From Pandoraea faecigallinarum (GTDB taxonomy: Bacteria; Pseudomonadota; Gammaproteobacteria; Burkholderiales; Burkholderiaceae): a DNA stretch of 64,000 nt. The position numbers were made by a program, and so were the translations under genes. Of the stretch, positions 39,224 through 48,194 are shown in pieces (the first letter of the stretch is position 1; every line of letters starts with the position of its first letter). Location of the stretch: contig NZ_CP011807.3 of the NCBI RefSeq assembly GCF_001029105.3, forward strand, positions 4,154,001-4,218,000, given 5' to 3'. The notes beneath the pieces were generated by a model. That model searched no databases, was not told the origin of the DNA, and saw only the letters and a list, made by a program, of their open reading frames with translations.

Positions 39224-39935
39224 GGTCAAAGAGATTCACAAGCGCTTCGGCGACAACCCCGTGCTCAAGGGCGTGTCGTTCGAGGTGGAGCGTGGCCGGA
39301 TGGTCGCGATCATCGGCGCCAGCGGTTCCGGAAAAAGTACGGCCTTGCGTTGCATCGACCGGTTGGAAACCATCGACGACGGCTCCATCGAAGTGTGCGG
39401 CATTCGCGTCGACGATCCCTCCGTCGATCTGCACCAACTGCGTCGCGAAGTGGGCATCGTCTTCCAGAGCTACAACCTCTTCCCGCACCTGAATGTGCGC
39501 GAGAACATCATGCTGGCACTGCGTCACGTCAAGCGCATGGCGCGCGGCGAAGCCGAGGAAGTGGCCAGACGCGTGCTCGCGCAGGTCGGCCTGTCGGACA
39601 AGGCCGGCAGCTACCCCGAACAACTCTCGGGCGGTCAGCAGCAGCGCGTGGCGATTGCGCGCTCGCTGGCCATGTCGCCGAAGGTCATGTTGTTCGACGA
39701 AGTCACCTCCGCGCTCGACCCGCAACTCACCGGCGAAGTGCTGCGCGTGATGGAAGACCTCGCGGCCGACGGCATGACCATGCTGCTCGTGACGCACGAA
39801 ATGGCGTTCGCCAAGCGCGTGGCCGATCAGATCATCTACATGCATCAGGGCAAGGTGTGGGAAGTCGGTCCGGGCGAAATGCTGGATGACCCGCAAACGC
39901 CCGAACTGCGCGCGTTCCTCGCCAACGGACTGTAG
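39207..39935 (+). CDS. Amino-acid ABC transporter ATPase
   Basis: GlnQ-like ATPase, 242 residues. Walker A is GASGSGKST (near 37), Q-loop VFQSYNLFPHLNV (near 87), signature LSGGQQQRVAIARSLAM (near 142), Walker B VMLFDEVTSALDP (near 163), H-loop LLVTHEM. It energises the two permeases encoded upstream. Confidence 0.95.
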   Translation: MSAIVKVKEIHKRFGDNPVLKGVSFEVERGRMVAIIGASGSGKSTALRCIDRLETIDDGSIEVCGIRVDDPSVDLHQLRREVGIVFQSYNLFPHLNVRENIMLALRHVKRMARGEAEEVARRVLAQVGLSDKAGSYPEQLSGGQQQRVAIARSLAMSPKVMLFDEVTSALDPQLTGEVLRVMEDLAADGMTMLLVTHEMAFAKRVADQIIYMHQGKVWEVGPGEMLDDPQTPELRAFLANGL

Positions 39936-40034
39936 GCGAGCGGCACTTTCAAGGAAACGACGGCGGACGCATCGGCCATTGCGAACGTCCACCTTGCACT
40001 TGCAGGACAACAATCACTCGAAGGAGACCACTGC

Positions 40035-40832
40035 ATGAACCTCAAGACGTTCCTGACCCAAGCCTGCGCAGCCGTTCTGCTTGGCGCGATGACCCACGCA
40101 GCGTTTGCCGACCAGCTCGACGACATCAAGAAGGCCGGCAAGATTCGTGTGGCAATCGCGATGGGTACGCCGCTGTATTCGTATGCCGACGCCAACCTGA
40201 AGCCCGTCGGCTCCGACATCGAGACAGCCGAACTGCTCGCGAAGGACCTGGGCGTGAAGCTCGACATCGTGTCGGTGACGAACGCCGCGCGCGTACCGAC
40301 CTTGCAGGCGAATCGTGCCGACCTCGTGGTGGCGGACCTCTCGATCACGCCGGAACGCGCGCAAGTCGTCGACTTCTCCGTTCCGTACGCGGTAATTTCG
40401 ATCATCGTGGGTGCGCCCAAGAGCATGAACATCAAGAGCTACGCCGATCTTGACGGCAAGCGCATCGGTCTGACGCGCGCCACCGTGAACGATACGCTCA
40501 CCACCGCGAATGCCAAGGGCGCGCAGATCGTGCGTTACGAAGACGACGCCACGCTCATCACGTCGATGGTCACGGGGCAGGTCGATATCTTCTCGAGCAC
40601 CCCCTCGAACCTCGGCGAAATGCAGAAGCGCGCGCCGGGCAAGAATCTCGAACTGAAGTTCGCGCAGAAGGAATTCGATCTGGGAATCGCACTGAACAAG
40701 AACCAGCCCGCCCTGAAGGAATGGGTCAACAACTGGGTCAAGACGAACCTGAGGAACGGCAAGCTCAACGACATTTACAAGAAGTACCACGGCCGCGATC
40801 TGCCGGAGAGCGTGACGAAGGGCGCTGCCTGA
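40035..40832 (+). CDS. Amino-acid ABC transporter substrate-binding protein
   Basis: Periplasmic binding protein of the SBP_bac_3 family, 265 residues. The signal peptide ends around HAAFA/DQ. The fold is shown by GKIRVAIAMGTPLYSYADAN, RADLVVADLSITPERAQVVDFSVPY and a GKRIGLTRATVNDTL hinge segment. AAGGAG lies nine bases before the ATG. It completes the four-gene transporter; the substrate cannot be read from the sequence but is probably a polar or cationic amino acid. Confidence 0.93.
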   Translation: MNLKTFLTQACAAVLLGAMTHAAFADQLDDIKKAGKIRVAIAMGTPLYSYADANLKPVGSDIETAELLAKDLGVKLDIVSVTNAARVPTLQANRADLVVADLSITPERAQVVDFSVPYAVISIIVGAPKSMNIKSYADLDGKRIGLTRATVNDTLTTANAKGAQIVRYEDDATLITSMVTGQVDIFSSTPSNLGEMQKRAPGKNLELKFAQKEFDLGIALNKNQPALKEWVNNWVKTNLRNGKLNDIYKKYHGRDLPESVTKGAA

Positions 40833-41062
40833 GACGCTGTGTGAGACGCCGTGTGAGACGTTGAGCAAGACATTGGATGCGACGCTGACTGCGGCACTGC
40901 CTGAAACGCAGCGCGTGCGACACCAAAATGTGACGTCACGGAAGGCCGTCCTTGCTTTTACGCAACGACAGCCTTCTTGGATGCGGTCTTTACTGGCCGT
41001 GGAGGGCGGAAACGGGTAAGTTAGCGGCTTGCCTTTGCCATCTTTCCGGTGCCGACTTGCCG

Positions 41063-41488
41063 ATGATCGCCCGTTACGCGTTTTTTGCTTTTCGTCTTTC
41101 CCGCGCCGCGCGCGCCAGCCTCGGCGGCGTCGCGCTCACGTTGTCTGCCATTGCGCCTGGCGCCGTCGCTGCCGATAGCGGCAACATTGAAGCGGGCAAG
41201 GCGTTGTTCGCCTCGCGCTGCGCATCCTGCCATTCGGTCGGGCCAATGGCGGCCTCAGGTTTCGGGCCGCAGCTCAACGGTCTTTCCACGCGCCGCGCCG
41301 GGAGTCTCAAAGACTTCGAATATTCGACGGCAATGAAACAGTCCGGACTGGTATGGGACGACAAGACGCTCGCCGCCTTCATCGCCAATCCGGGCAAGAC
41401 CGTGCCGGGCACGAAAATGCGCTTCTGGGGCATTGGCAACGAACGCAAGGTCGCCGACCTGATCGCATACCTGCATACGTTCAAATAA
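41063..41488 (+). CDS. Class I cytochrome c, secreted
   Basis: A 141-residue periplasmic cytochrome c. The signal peptide is at about residues 12-37 ([20 protein letters not shown]). Haem binding is by CASCH in [15 protein letters not shown] (near 53), and the axial Met is in [10 protein letters not shown] near the C-terminus. It resembles mitochondrial-type cytochrome c (class I). The ATG at 41063 is preferred to the longer frame. It converges with the CDF transporter gene, with the minisatellite between them. Confidence 0.9.
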   Translation: MIARYAFFAFRLSRAARASLGGVALTLSAIAPGAVAADSGNIEAGKALFASRCASCHSVGPMAASGFGPQLNGLSTRRAGSLKDFEYSTAMKQSGLVWDDKTLAAFIANPGKTVPGTKMRFWGIGNERKVADLIAYLHTFK

Positions 41489-41533
41489 TCCGGCTACCGG
41501 TCCGGCATGGCGCCGGAACGAATCGCCTGCGCC

Positions 41534-41758
41534 GTGTGAGCTGTGTGAGCTGTGTGAGCTGTGTGAGCTGTGTGAGCTGTGTGAGCCGTGTGAGCCGTGT
41601 GAGCCGTGTGAGCCGTGTGAGCCGTGTGAGCCGTGTGAGCCGTGTGAGCCGTGTGAGCCGTGTGAGCCGTGTGAGCCGTGTGAGCCGTGTGAGCCGTGTG
41701 AGCCGTGTGAGCCGTGTGAGCCGTGTGAGCCGTGTGAGCCGTGTGAGCTGTGTCAGAC
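41534..41758. repeat. Minisatellite: 24 copies of a 9-bp unit
   Basis: GTGTGAGCT five times (41534-41578), GTGTGAGCC 18 times (41579-41740), GTGTGAGCT once (41741-41749), then a decayed unit GTGTCAGAC. The change from T to C at position 9 divides the array into two homogeneous blocks, a sign of expansion by slippage. It lies between the stop codons of the convergent cytochrome c and CDF genes and is not part of either. Minus-strand reading gives an open Ala-His-Thr repeat frame, which I do not consider a gene. Confidence 0.95.
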
Positions 41759-41761
41759 GTA

Positions 41762-42817
41762 TCAGCGCCGCGAAGGCTCACCGGACGACGACGCGTCGCC
41801 GCAACGGGTGTCGCCGCCGTGGGCACCGGCGCACGCTCCCTCTTCGATCTGGATCGTGGCGTGTTCGACGCCGAAGCGCGTCGCCAACCGTTGCTGCACG
41901 GCAATCATGGCCTCGCGCGCGCTGATGCCCGGCGCCGGCACGGCATGCAGCGTAATCATGTGACGCTCGCCCGTGATCGACCACGCGTGGATGTGGTGGA
42001 CCTCTTGCACTTGTGCGACGCTCGCTTCCAGGTCCGCTTTGATCTCCGTCGGATTGAGGAACTCGGGGCTGCCTTCGAGCAGGATATGCGCGGACGACTT
42101 CACGATGCCCCACGCGCTTTTCAGGATAATGACCGCCACGAAGATCGACAGCAGCGGGTCGATGGGTGTCCAGCCGGTGAGAAGAATGACGCCCGCCGCG
42201 ACGATAGCTGCCGCCGAACCCAGCATATCGCCCATCACATGCAGCCATGCGCCGCGCATGTTCAGATTCTCGCGATTGCCGCCATGCAACACCAGGAACG
42301 CGGCAATGTTGGCAAGCAAACCGGCGAACGCGACGATGAGCATGGTTTTGCCGACGACGGGCACCGGAGCAGCAAAACGCCGGATCGCCTCGATCAGGAT
42401 CCATCCCGCGATGACGAACAGCGCGCAACCGTTTACGAAGGCAGCCAACACTTCGAGCCGTTTGTAACCGTAGGTCAGTTGTAACGTTGCCGGGCGCTTG
42501 CCGTAATGAATCGCAATCCAGCTGAAGGCCAGCGCCGCTGCGTCGCTGACCATATGCCCGGCATCGGCAAGCAGCGCGAGCGAGCCCGAGAGCAGGCCTC
42601 CCACGACCTCGACGATCATGAAGATCGCAATCAGTACGAAGGCGATGCCGATCCGCTTCTGATCGGCGACGGCGCTGGCGTGACTATGGCCTGCGTGACC
42701 ACGTTCGGCGTGGCTATGGCCTGCGTGACTGTGGTCCACGCGACTTTGACCGGGGGCGTGGCGATGACCGTCATGATCATGGTCGTGGTCGTGCGCGTCG
42801 TGTGATGGGTTGGGCAT
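41762..42817 (-). CDS. Cation diffusion facilitator, CzcD/ZitB-like metal exporter
   Basis: Zinc/cobalt/cadmium-type exporter driven by protons, 351 residues. The first 50 residues are His/Asp-rich ([14 protein letters not shown]), a metal-binding tail. Six membrane helices carry the HxxxD sites [15 protein letters not shown] (near 80) and [14 protein letters not shown] (near 188). The cytoplasmic C-terminal domain has [20 protein letters not shown]. The ATG at 42815-42817 gives [12 protein letters not shown]. It ends 12 bases from the minisatellite. Confidence 0.93.
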   Translation of the reverse strand: MPNPSHDAHDHDHDHDGHRHAPGQSRVDHSHAGHSHAERGHAGHSHASAVADQKRIGIAFVLIAIFMIVEVVGGLLSGSLALLADAGHMVSDAAALAFSWIAIHYGKRPATLQLTYGYKRLEVLAAFVNGCALFVIAGWILIEAIRRFAAPVPVVGKTMLIVAFAGLLANIAAFLVLHGGNRENLNMRGAWLHVMGDMLGSAAAIVAAGVILLTGWTPIDPLLSIFVAVIILKSAWGIVKSSAHILLEGSPEFLNPTEIKADLEASVAQVQEVHHIHAWSITGERHMITLHAVPAPGISAREAMIAVQQRLATRFGVEHATIQIEEGACAGAHGGDTRCGDASSSGEPSRR

Positions 42818-42919
42818 TGCGAACCTCGCGTCGGGATGGGACGATTTTACGCAAATTGGCCGCACCTAACTTCGGTGCGGCCAATCGCCTGTCCCTACGC
42901 ATCGCTTTGGGTTACTCGC

Positions 42920-43282
42920 TCATTCGGCGACCCGGCGGCGTCGCCCGATCACACCGTTCGGGCCGTAACCCACCTCGACGTCGACAAAGCCGGCCCGCTC
43001 GAACCACGCCGAAACGTCGGCAACGGACTGCGGATGATCGTGCGCGGGCGAATACATGTCGAAGGTATCGAGAATCGCCCAGTCCCGGTTGACTTCCGCC
43101 GGCAGTCCCAGATGGGAATACTCGCAGATCGGACTGATACGCGCACCGGCTCGTCCACCGATTTTGCGCAGCAGCCGGGTAATCGGAATCAACGGCGGCG
43201 TGGCCGTCGCCACGACCTTGTAGAGCGTCTGTGGCTTCATGCGCATGGTGATGGGGCGCAGCAGGTATTTCCACTGCAGGCT
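42920..43282 (-). pseudogene. SAM-dependent methyltransferase, C-terminal fragment
   Basis: About 120 residues resembling the end of a UbiE-like class I methyltransferase (QWKYLLRPITMRMKPQTLYK, then ERAGFVDVEVGYGPNGVIGRRRRVA). The motif I-III SAM-binding half is missing: an in-frame TAG at 43283-43285 stops the frame immediately upstream, and the sequence beyond has a different composition. The breakpoint at about 43283 therefore marks the edge of the inserted segment that runs to tRNA-Leu. Confidence 0.65.
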
Positions 43283-43376
43283 CTAGCATGTTAACTTTCT
43301 GGACAGTCTCTCGCCGCAAAGCGTTAGTACATGACGGCCTGAGCCTTAATAACTGACCCTTTACGAGGAGGTAACA

Positions 43377-44123
43377 ATGACGTGGTCTGCGTGGGACTAC
43401 GGATGGCCGTATTTGTGCCTTGGTGGCGGTCTGGTTATGTTCGCAGTCTTGCTCCTCACAAACGCGGCGCGCGGTCAACTTCGTGTGCAACGATGGCACG
43501 ATCCTGTCTGGCTCGCATGGCTTGTCGTCCCAATGCTGATGGTTCACATGTTCGAGGAGTACGGTTTTGATCTGCTTGGGCGCAGTAACGCTTTTCCTGT
43601 GACGATGTGCAAGACGCTCGGCTTTCCACCATATCCGGACTGTCCGATCCCGATGGCGCACTATGCGCTGTTGAACCTCGGCGTAGCTTGGATCGGGGCG
43701 CCAATTGCCGCCGCGTTCGCCCGGCGCAATCTTATGGTGGGACTCACATTCTATGGGCTGACGGCTTTCAACGGCGTCACTCACATCGTAGGGATGGCAC
43801 AGGGTGGCGTGGATTCGGGCTCCGGGCTAATAACTGGGGTGCTTTTCTTCCTTTTCAGCTTTTTCTGGATGGTCCACGTCGTTCGGCGCTCGGGTGCGCT
43901 CAGTACCAAGGCGTTGGCGGTTTCGGTGGCGGGTGGGCTTATCGCGCATCTCGTACTTATTGCTGGTCTAGGTCTCTACAGGTTGGGAGCCTACGGGGCC
44001 TATGGCGTATTCGTGACCGACGTTCTAGTCGTCATATTGCCCTTCATCGTGGTTTGGTCGGGAAACAAGCTTTTTGGGCCGTTCCCCCCACGAGCATATG
44101 GTGCAGAACCAAGCAAGGCTTGA
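43377..44123 (+). CDS. HXXEE domain membrane protein
   Basis: A 248-residue protein with about six membrane helices. It contains the His-x-x-Glu-Glu motif that names the family (MLMVHMFEEYGFD near 58) and a second His further on (GVTHIVGMAQGG near 140). The pattern suggests a metal site inside a membrane enzyme; the reaction is unknown. AGGAGG lies six bases before the ATG. GC content is lower than that of the flanking chromosome, fitting transfer with the island. Confidence 0.75.
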   Translation: MTWSAWDYGWPYLCLGGGLVMFAVLLLTNAARGQLRVQRWHDPVWLAWLVVPMLMVHMFEEYGFDLLGRSNAFPVTMCKTLGFPPYPDCPIPMAHYALLNLGVAWIGAPIAAAFARRNLMVGLTFYGLTAFNGVTHIVGMAQGGVDSGSGLITGVLFFLFSFFWMVHVVRRSGALSTKALAVSVAGGLIAHLVLIAGLGLYRLGAYGAYGVFVTDVLVVILPFIVVWSGNKLFGPFPPRAYGAEPSKA

Positions 44124-44538
44124 CAGCGTGACGATTACGGAAACTACATCGTCGTCAATCTTGGTTCCGGTAACGACCGTCCGATAGTGGCCGACTTTAG
44201 CCTTTCAAAAAAGTCCCTTCGAACCGCATCAAAAATGGAGTAGGTATGCCGATGACCGGAGTCCTATGATCAATTAGATATCGTCAAATGGTGCACGTCT
44301 GGTGCACAGATGCGAGAGTTTTGACTGATGGAGATTAGTCCTCCCGGATGGTCGATTCCGACCCGTTGCAGACACTAAATTGCTAGTTGGTATCGCAATT
44401 CTCCCCTGAGTTCGTCGAACGCGGGGAAGCTAATTCATGATCCAACCGAGTATCTAGACGGTTCGACGTGATCTTATAAATCCGTTCGACGAGTGTGCGG
44501 CCTACGCTTGATTACAGTATGGAACTGCGAGCGCCAAT
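44124..44538. other. Gene-free stretch in the island
   Basis: This 415-base stretch, of low GC for this genome, has stops in all frames and no Shine-Dalgarno-backed start. I see no RNA gene or transposon end. Confidence 0.5.
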
Positions 44539-44835
44539 TCAGTTGAGCGTGGCGTCGACCTGACAGGTCCACTGGGTTGCAGAGCCGAACGCGGATTTTG
44601 CGGCGATGCCATCAGGGCTTTGGGGATCCAACTCACGTTTGGAGCAGTCGCAAGCCCCGGTCGAAACGACGGACTTCCCAGTGCGGCGCGCAGCTTCATT
44701 CGCCTGGCGTTTAGCGTTGTCGCACGCGCTTGCTCGATCAGCGTGCCGAGCCGCGAGCGAGATTTGCTGAGCAGCGTGCACAGTAGACGCCATCAGTACC
44801 GACACCGCCATCACTCGAACGATCGACTTCTTCAT
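44539..44835 (-). CDS. Small secreted protein (unknown)
   Basis: A 98-residue protein beginning with a signal peptide, MKKSIVRVMAVSVLMASTVHA, probably cleaved after residue 21. The mature part has four cysteines, two in the CDC pair of VSTGACDCSKREL, which may form disulphides. I do not recognise the family. It lies alone in the island. The ATG at 44833-44835 is preferred over a GTG nine bases upstream because the signal sequence starts there. Confidence 0.6.
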   Translation of the reverse strand: MKKSIVRVMAVSVLMASTVHAAQQISLAARHADRASACDNAKRQANEAARRTGKSVVSTGACDCSKRELDPQSPDGIAAKSAFGSATQWTCQVDATLN

Positions 44836-45080
44836 TTCCCCCACCCTTCTTGTGTCCTTTGCTCACTCCACGTGTGGTGAGCGCGCGTCAGAACTTATCA
44901 TGCTGATGGGAGACTCGTTATCCTCCATATTGAGGATGTAACAACCCGGGTAGGTTGATTAGAGTCGCGAGAAGATAAATACAGGTCTAACGGGAAATGA
45001 AGCGCCGAGGCAAAAATACTACGCCTTCATGGTCAACTTGACGCTATCCGCATTCACTCAATTCAGCTCGTATACCTCTC

Positions 45081-45431
45081 ATGAATTTTCTCGACAAACG
45101 ACTTCTCCGAAACGCTTGTGCCGCGATCTTTGGCCTCTCGGCACTCTGCTCACAGGCCAACGCAGCGCAAACGTGCAAGATTGATGACAAAACCGTGTTT
45201 ATGAGGATCGGTCAGGCCCAATCCGCTGGCGACCTCAGAATCAAGGCCATGGAATTCATCCAGCCAGAAAACCGGATCATCATCGATATAAAAGCCCCTG
45301 GTTTCGAGCAGCGTGGTCAAAATCTGAATCGAGAAAGGCCTGTTTCCTTTAACATCTGCGGAAAAGAAGTAACGCTTGCGTTATCCGTACTTTTCAATGG
45401 CGAGGCGGTCGTGAATATCTCTGTATTCTGA
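45081..45431 (+). CDS. Small secreted protein (unknown)
   Basis: A 116-residue frame with a signal peptide ending near SQANA/AQT, followed by a compact domain with two Cys (QTCKIDDKTVF and FNICGKEVT) and a beta-rich pattern. No family recognised. No clear ribosome-binding site precedes the ATG. It is one of the island genes and has an AT-richer codon pattern than its chromosomal neighbours. Confidence 0.55.
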   Translation: MNFLDKRLLRNACAAIFGLSALCSQANAAQTCKIDDKTVFMRIGQAQSAGDLRIKAMEFIQPENRIIIDIKAPGFEQRGQNLNRERPVSFNICGKEVTLALSVLFNGEAVVNISVF

Positions 45432-45796
45432 CTCGCGAGTTTGCAGTCACCCGGTGAGGGTCCCCACGGCGTGCGGTAGGTCAACATGCCGCCACGCGCA
45501 TCGCGAGCCGGGCAGAAGATCGCGTGACGCAGAAGTATAGTCTGCGAACACTGTGCACAATCACGGTATTTGCAGCAATGAAATCCGCACTAGCTCCATC
45601 CCACCGATCAATCGAAGAACTGCGCGTCCTGTAGTTCAGCCAAAGCGACGAAGACATTCGCCGAGTTATCGAGGATGTGGTTTTCCTGCTAAGGGAAACC
45701 TCTCGGCTCGGCAATAAGATCGGTTTGGCGTTCGTTGATCATGCCGCCCCATTCGCGCGTCCGCTGTTCGCCGCTTTGCCGTCCGCTCGCGTAGCC
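45432..45796. other. Probable gene remnants in the island
   Basis: This 365-base part of the island has no intact gene. A plus-strand frame beginning MKSALAPSHRS (about 45579) is interrupted by TAG and resumes FSQSDEDIRRVIEDVVFLL, which looks like the start of a small widespread protein often misnamed tryptophan synthase beta. I treat it as a remnant. Confidence 0.35.
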
Positions 45797-46179
45797 TTAG
45801 CCTTCGCTTCGCTCGCAGCCGCGTTGACGTCGCGTGTGGCTTTCGCATTCTCGATGGCGGCAACGCCCCATATCGTCTGGCGTGATGTCGGCAATATTCT
45901 TCGCCGCCAGATCATGGAAGTCATGAAGGAAAGCGGCAAAGCGTATCGCCTCCCACCGGCTGGAGCGCTTCGTCGGCGACACGCGCTTCTCATACTCGCA
46001 TGACGCATCTGCAAGTGTATGCTCTGTGCCCGGAGTAATTTTGCCGACATTGATGTCATGTTCGGTGCGCGTTGCCCATGCGGCCGCACGCGCCTTGCGC
46101 TTGAATGTTGAGATGTGACGACGCCCTTGAGGCGGATCTGCACTCACCAGCCGCCACTGCGCTTCGCACATGTAGCCAT
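45797..46179 (-). pseudogene. Tyrosine-recombinase (phage integrase) N-terminal remnant
   Basis: Reads MATCAKRSGGW, then a TGA where other integrases have Arg (CGA to TGA), then VQIRLKGV, then a one-base deletion, then STFKRKARAAAWATRTEHDI and ADASCEYEKRVSPTKRSSRW. This is the arm-binding/SAM-like core-binding part of a phage-type integrase. The catalytic domain with its R-H-R-Y residues is missing. The gene lies 173 bases from tRNA-Leu, as expected for an integrase at its attachment site. Confidence 0.72.
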
Positions 46180-46352
46180 GAATCCCCGGAAAATTCTTGG
46201 TGCAAATTCCGGTGCAAATCCGGTGCACTGGATTTGCAAAAATAGCTGTTGCCGGCTATGTTCCGGTACCGCGCGGTGAAGGGAAGACATCGCGCAAGCC
46301 CTTGAAATAACAAGGTTTGCTGTGCTCGATTGGATGTGGCTCGAAGCCCTAG

Positions 46353-46437
46353 TGGTGCCGGGGACCGGACTTGAACCGGCAAGCCCGAAGGCGGCGGATT
46401 TTAAGTCCGCTATGTTTACCAATTTCATCACCCCGGC
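46353..46437 (-). tRNA. tRNA-Leu(UAA)
   Basis: On the minus strand the gene begins GCCGGGG (46437-46431) and ends CCCCGGCACCA (46353), a perfect 7-bp acceptor stem with encoded CCA. The anticodon stem GCGGA/TCCGC holds the loop CTTAAAA, giving anticodon TAA. A long variable arm (CGCCTTCGGGC region) marks a class II tRNA. Length is 85 bases. Confidence 0.97.
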
Positions 46438-46528
46438 AAGGGCTCGCATTCTAACATCCCCCACCGAGATACGTCAGTTGGGTATCATGGGGTATGCACT
46501 CACTGTGCGCGTCAACGGAGATCGATCC

Positions 46529-46738
46529 ATGCTGGAGAATCTCGACCGTATCGCCCTGTCGCTCGACGCCATCGAAACCGCCGCCCGGGACGTCGCCATG
46601 CACTCCCCCCAGAATGCGCAAGCCCTCTACACCGCGCTTATGGAAATTCGTAACGCCATCGCACTCGTCGCTCAGGAAGTCGTGCGCCTCGAACACGAAA
46701 TCCACGGACATAACCCCTCCGGCAACGGACAATCGTGA
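46529..46738 (+). CDS. Small protein of unknown function
   Basis: A 69-residue helical protein beginning MLENLDRIALSLDAIETAAR and ending HGHNPSGNGQS. GGAG lies eight bases before the ATG. Its TGA overlaps the GTG start of the following chromate transporter gene, so the two are translationally coupled. No family recognised; no membrane helix. Confidence 0.6.
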   Translation: MLENLDRIALSLDAIETAARDVAMHSPQNAQALYTALMEIRNAIALVAQEVVRLEHEIHGHNPSGNGQS

Positions 46739-47421
46739 CACCCCACGCATCCCACGCATCCCACGCTTCTCATGCCGCACACGCGAGCGACGCCCGCGCC
46801 GCCCACCGACCGTCGCTCCCTGAGCCGAACGCCGTCCCTCTCACCGAACCACCCACCGAACCGCCCGCCTGCCTGGACCTCGCACTCGCCTTCGGCACCA
46901 TCGGTGCCACCGGCTTCGGGGGCGTGCTGCCGTGGGCGCGCCGTATGGTGGTCGACCAGCGGCGATGGCTCACCGACCGCGAATTTGCCGAATTGCTCCC
47001 GCTCGCACAACTCCTGCCCGGGCCCAATGTCGCGAACATCGCCACCGTGCTCGGACGCCGCTTCCGTGGCCCGCGCGGCGCCGCTGCCGCGGTCGCCGGC
47101 CTCTATTTCTGCCCGACCATCGTCATCGTTCTGATCGGCTTCGCCTACGCGCAATGGGGACAGACGAACCTCGTCCAGCATCTGCTCTCCGGACTCATGC
47201 CCGCGGCGACAGGACTGGTTATCGCGACCTCGCTGCGGCTGCTCGCCGGGCTGGAACGTCATTGGACGACGCTCGCCTTTGCCGGTGCAACGTTCGCGGG
47301 CAGTTTCCTGCTCGGCCTGCCGCTGCTCGTCGTGCTCGGTGTGCTGGGCCCCTGTGCGATCCTGACAGCGTACCGGCGCGCGCAGCGGCATCGGAAGGAC
47401 GGCGCCGGCACCGACTCATGA
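46735..47421 (+). CDS. Chromate transporter, N-terminal half protein
   Basis: A membrane protein of the CHR family (short-chain type), 228 residues. The CHR motif region is visible in FGTIGATGFGGVLPWARRMVV and ELLPLAQLLPGPNVANIATVLG. The first 20 residues are an Ala-Ser-His repeat from CCCACGCAT units. GTG start overlaps the previous gene's stop. It pairs with the next gene, as in two-gene CHR systems; the substrate is inferred from the family. Confidence 0.85.
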   Translation: MTPHASHASHASHAAHASDARAAHRPSLPEPNAVPLTEPPTEPPACLDLALAFGTIGATGFGGVLPWARRMVVDQRRWLTDREFAELLPLAQLLPGPNVANIATVLGRRFRGPRGAAAAVAGLYFCPTIVIVLIGFAYAQWGQTNLVQHLLSGLMPAATGLVIATSLRLLAGLERHWTTLAFAGATFAGSFLLGLPLLVVLGVLGPCAILTAYRRAQRHRKDGAGTDS

Positions 47422-47942
47422 ACACGCTAATCGACCTGTTTCTGCACGGCTCGCTCTGGTCGCTGCTCGCTGTCGGCGGCACGAACGTCACGCTCGCCGA
47501 CATTCATCGCTATGCGGTCGAGACCCGCCACTGGATCACCGACGCGCAATTCGTCACCTTCTTCTCGCTCGCTCAGGCCGCCCCCGGTCCCAACGGCATG
47601 GCCGTCACGCTGATCGGTTTGCAGGCCGCCGGGCTGCCCGGCGCATTCACGGCCACGCTCGCCAAATGCGCCCCAAGCTCATTGCTCGCCTATCTTGTCG
47701 GTGGCTGGGTCGACCGGCACGAGCGCTCGCCGTGGGTGCGGGCTGTGCGCGCCGGACTCGCACCGATCACCGTCGGCCTGCTCGCGGCCAGCAGTGCGCT
47801 GCTCGCACGTGAAGTCGACGTCAACGTCGCACGTGGCCTTGTGACGCTCACCGCGGTCGTCGTCACCTTGCGCACCCGCTGGAATCCGCTCTGGCTCATC
47901 GCCGCGGGTGCCTTGCTCGGCCTTACCGGCTGGTTGATGTAG
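47418..47942 (+). CDS. Chromate transporter, C-terminal half protein
   Basis: A 174-residue CHR-family protein, the second half of the pair. It carries SLWSLLAVGGTNVTLADIHR and FSLAQAAPGPNGMAVTLIGLQ, a repeat of the first protein's motif. It overlaps the first gene by four bases (ATGA). The two probably form an antiparallel heterodimer exporting chromate or sulphate. Confidence 0.87.
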   Translation: MNTLIDLFLHGSLWSLLAVGGTNVTLADIHRYAVETRHWITDAQFVTFFSLAQAAPGPNGMAVTLIGLQAAGLPGAFTATLAKCAPSSLLAYLVGGWVDRHERSPWVRAVRAGLAPITVGLLAASSALLAREVDVNVARGLVTLTAVVVTLRTRWNPLWLIAAGALLGLTGWLM

Positions 47943-48194
47943 CGGCCCAGCCGGTGATCGTCATGATCGCGGCAATCGACGCCGCAGCAGCACTGCCCGC
48001 GAGCGCAGCGGCGACCGGCAGTCGGGCTTCGGGTGCGATGGAATGCCCGTCACGACCATTGACGCAGATGGGCAGGCCCGCCACAGCGTCAATCTTCGTT
48101 ACGAACCGTCACACACTGCCGCCAAACCAGGGTTCATCCCGCCAGGGCAACGGGTCTACAATAGGCAACACGTTTCACAACACGGTGTGTCCCC

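Larger units (their letters stand above)
43283..46352. mobile_element. Degraded genomic island next to tRNA-Leu
   Basis: This 3-kb stretch has visibly lower GC than its surroundings and long gene-poor sections. It is bounded by a truncated methyltransferase on the left and the 3' end of tRNA-Leu on the right, the usual insertion point of tyrosine-recombinase elements. Inside are a decayed integrase gene reading away from the tRNA, an HXXEE membrane protein and two small secreted proteins. I find no copy of the tRNA 3' end at the left edge, so the second attachment site is lost or was never there. Confidence 0.6.

Noticed and set aside
41534..41758. CRISPR array
   Set aside because: Units are contiguous 9-mers with no spacers and no cas genes nearby.
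41494..41904. Minus-strand frame of Ala-His-Thr repeats over the minisatellite
   Set aside because: A 9-bp unit without stops keeps every frame open; there is no ribosome-binding site and it overlaps the CDF gene end.
42912..43784. 290-residue minus-strand frame crossing the island edge
   Set aside because: Out of frame with the methyltransferase fragment and opposite the HXXEE gene; no recognisable protein.
43283..46352. Attachment-site duplicate of the tRNA-Leu end
   Set aside because: No copy of the tRNA 3' sequence was found at the left edge of the island.
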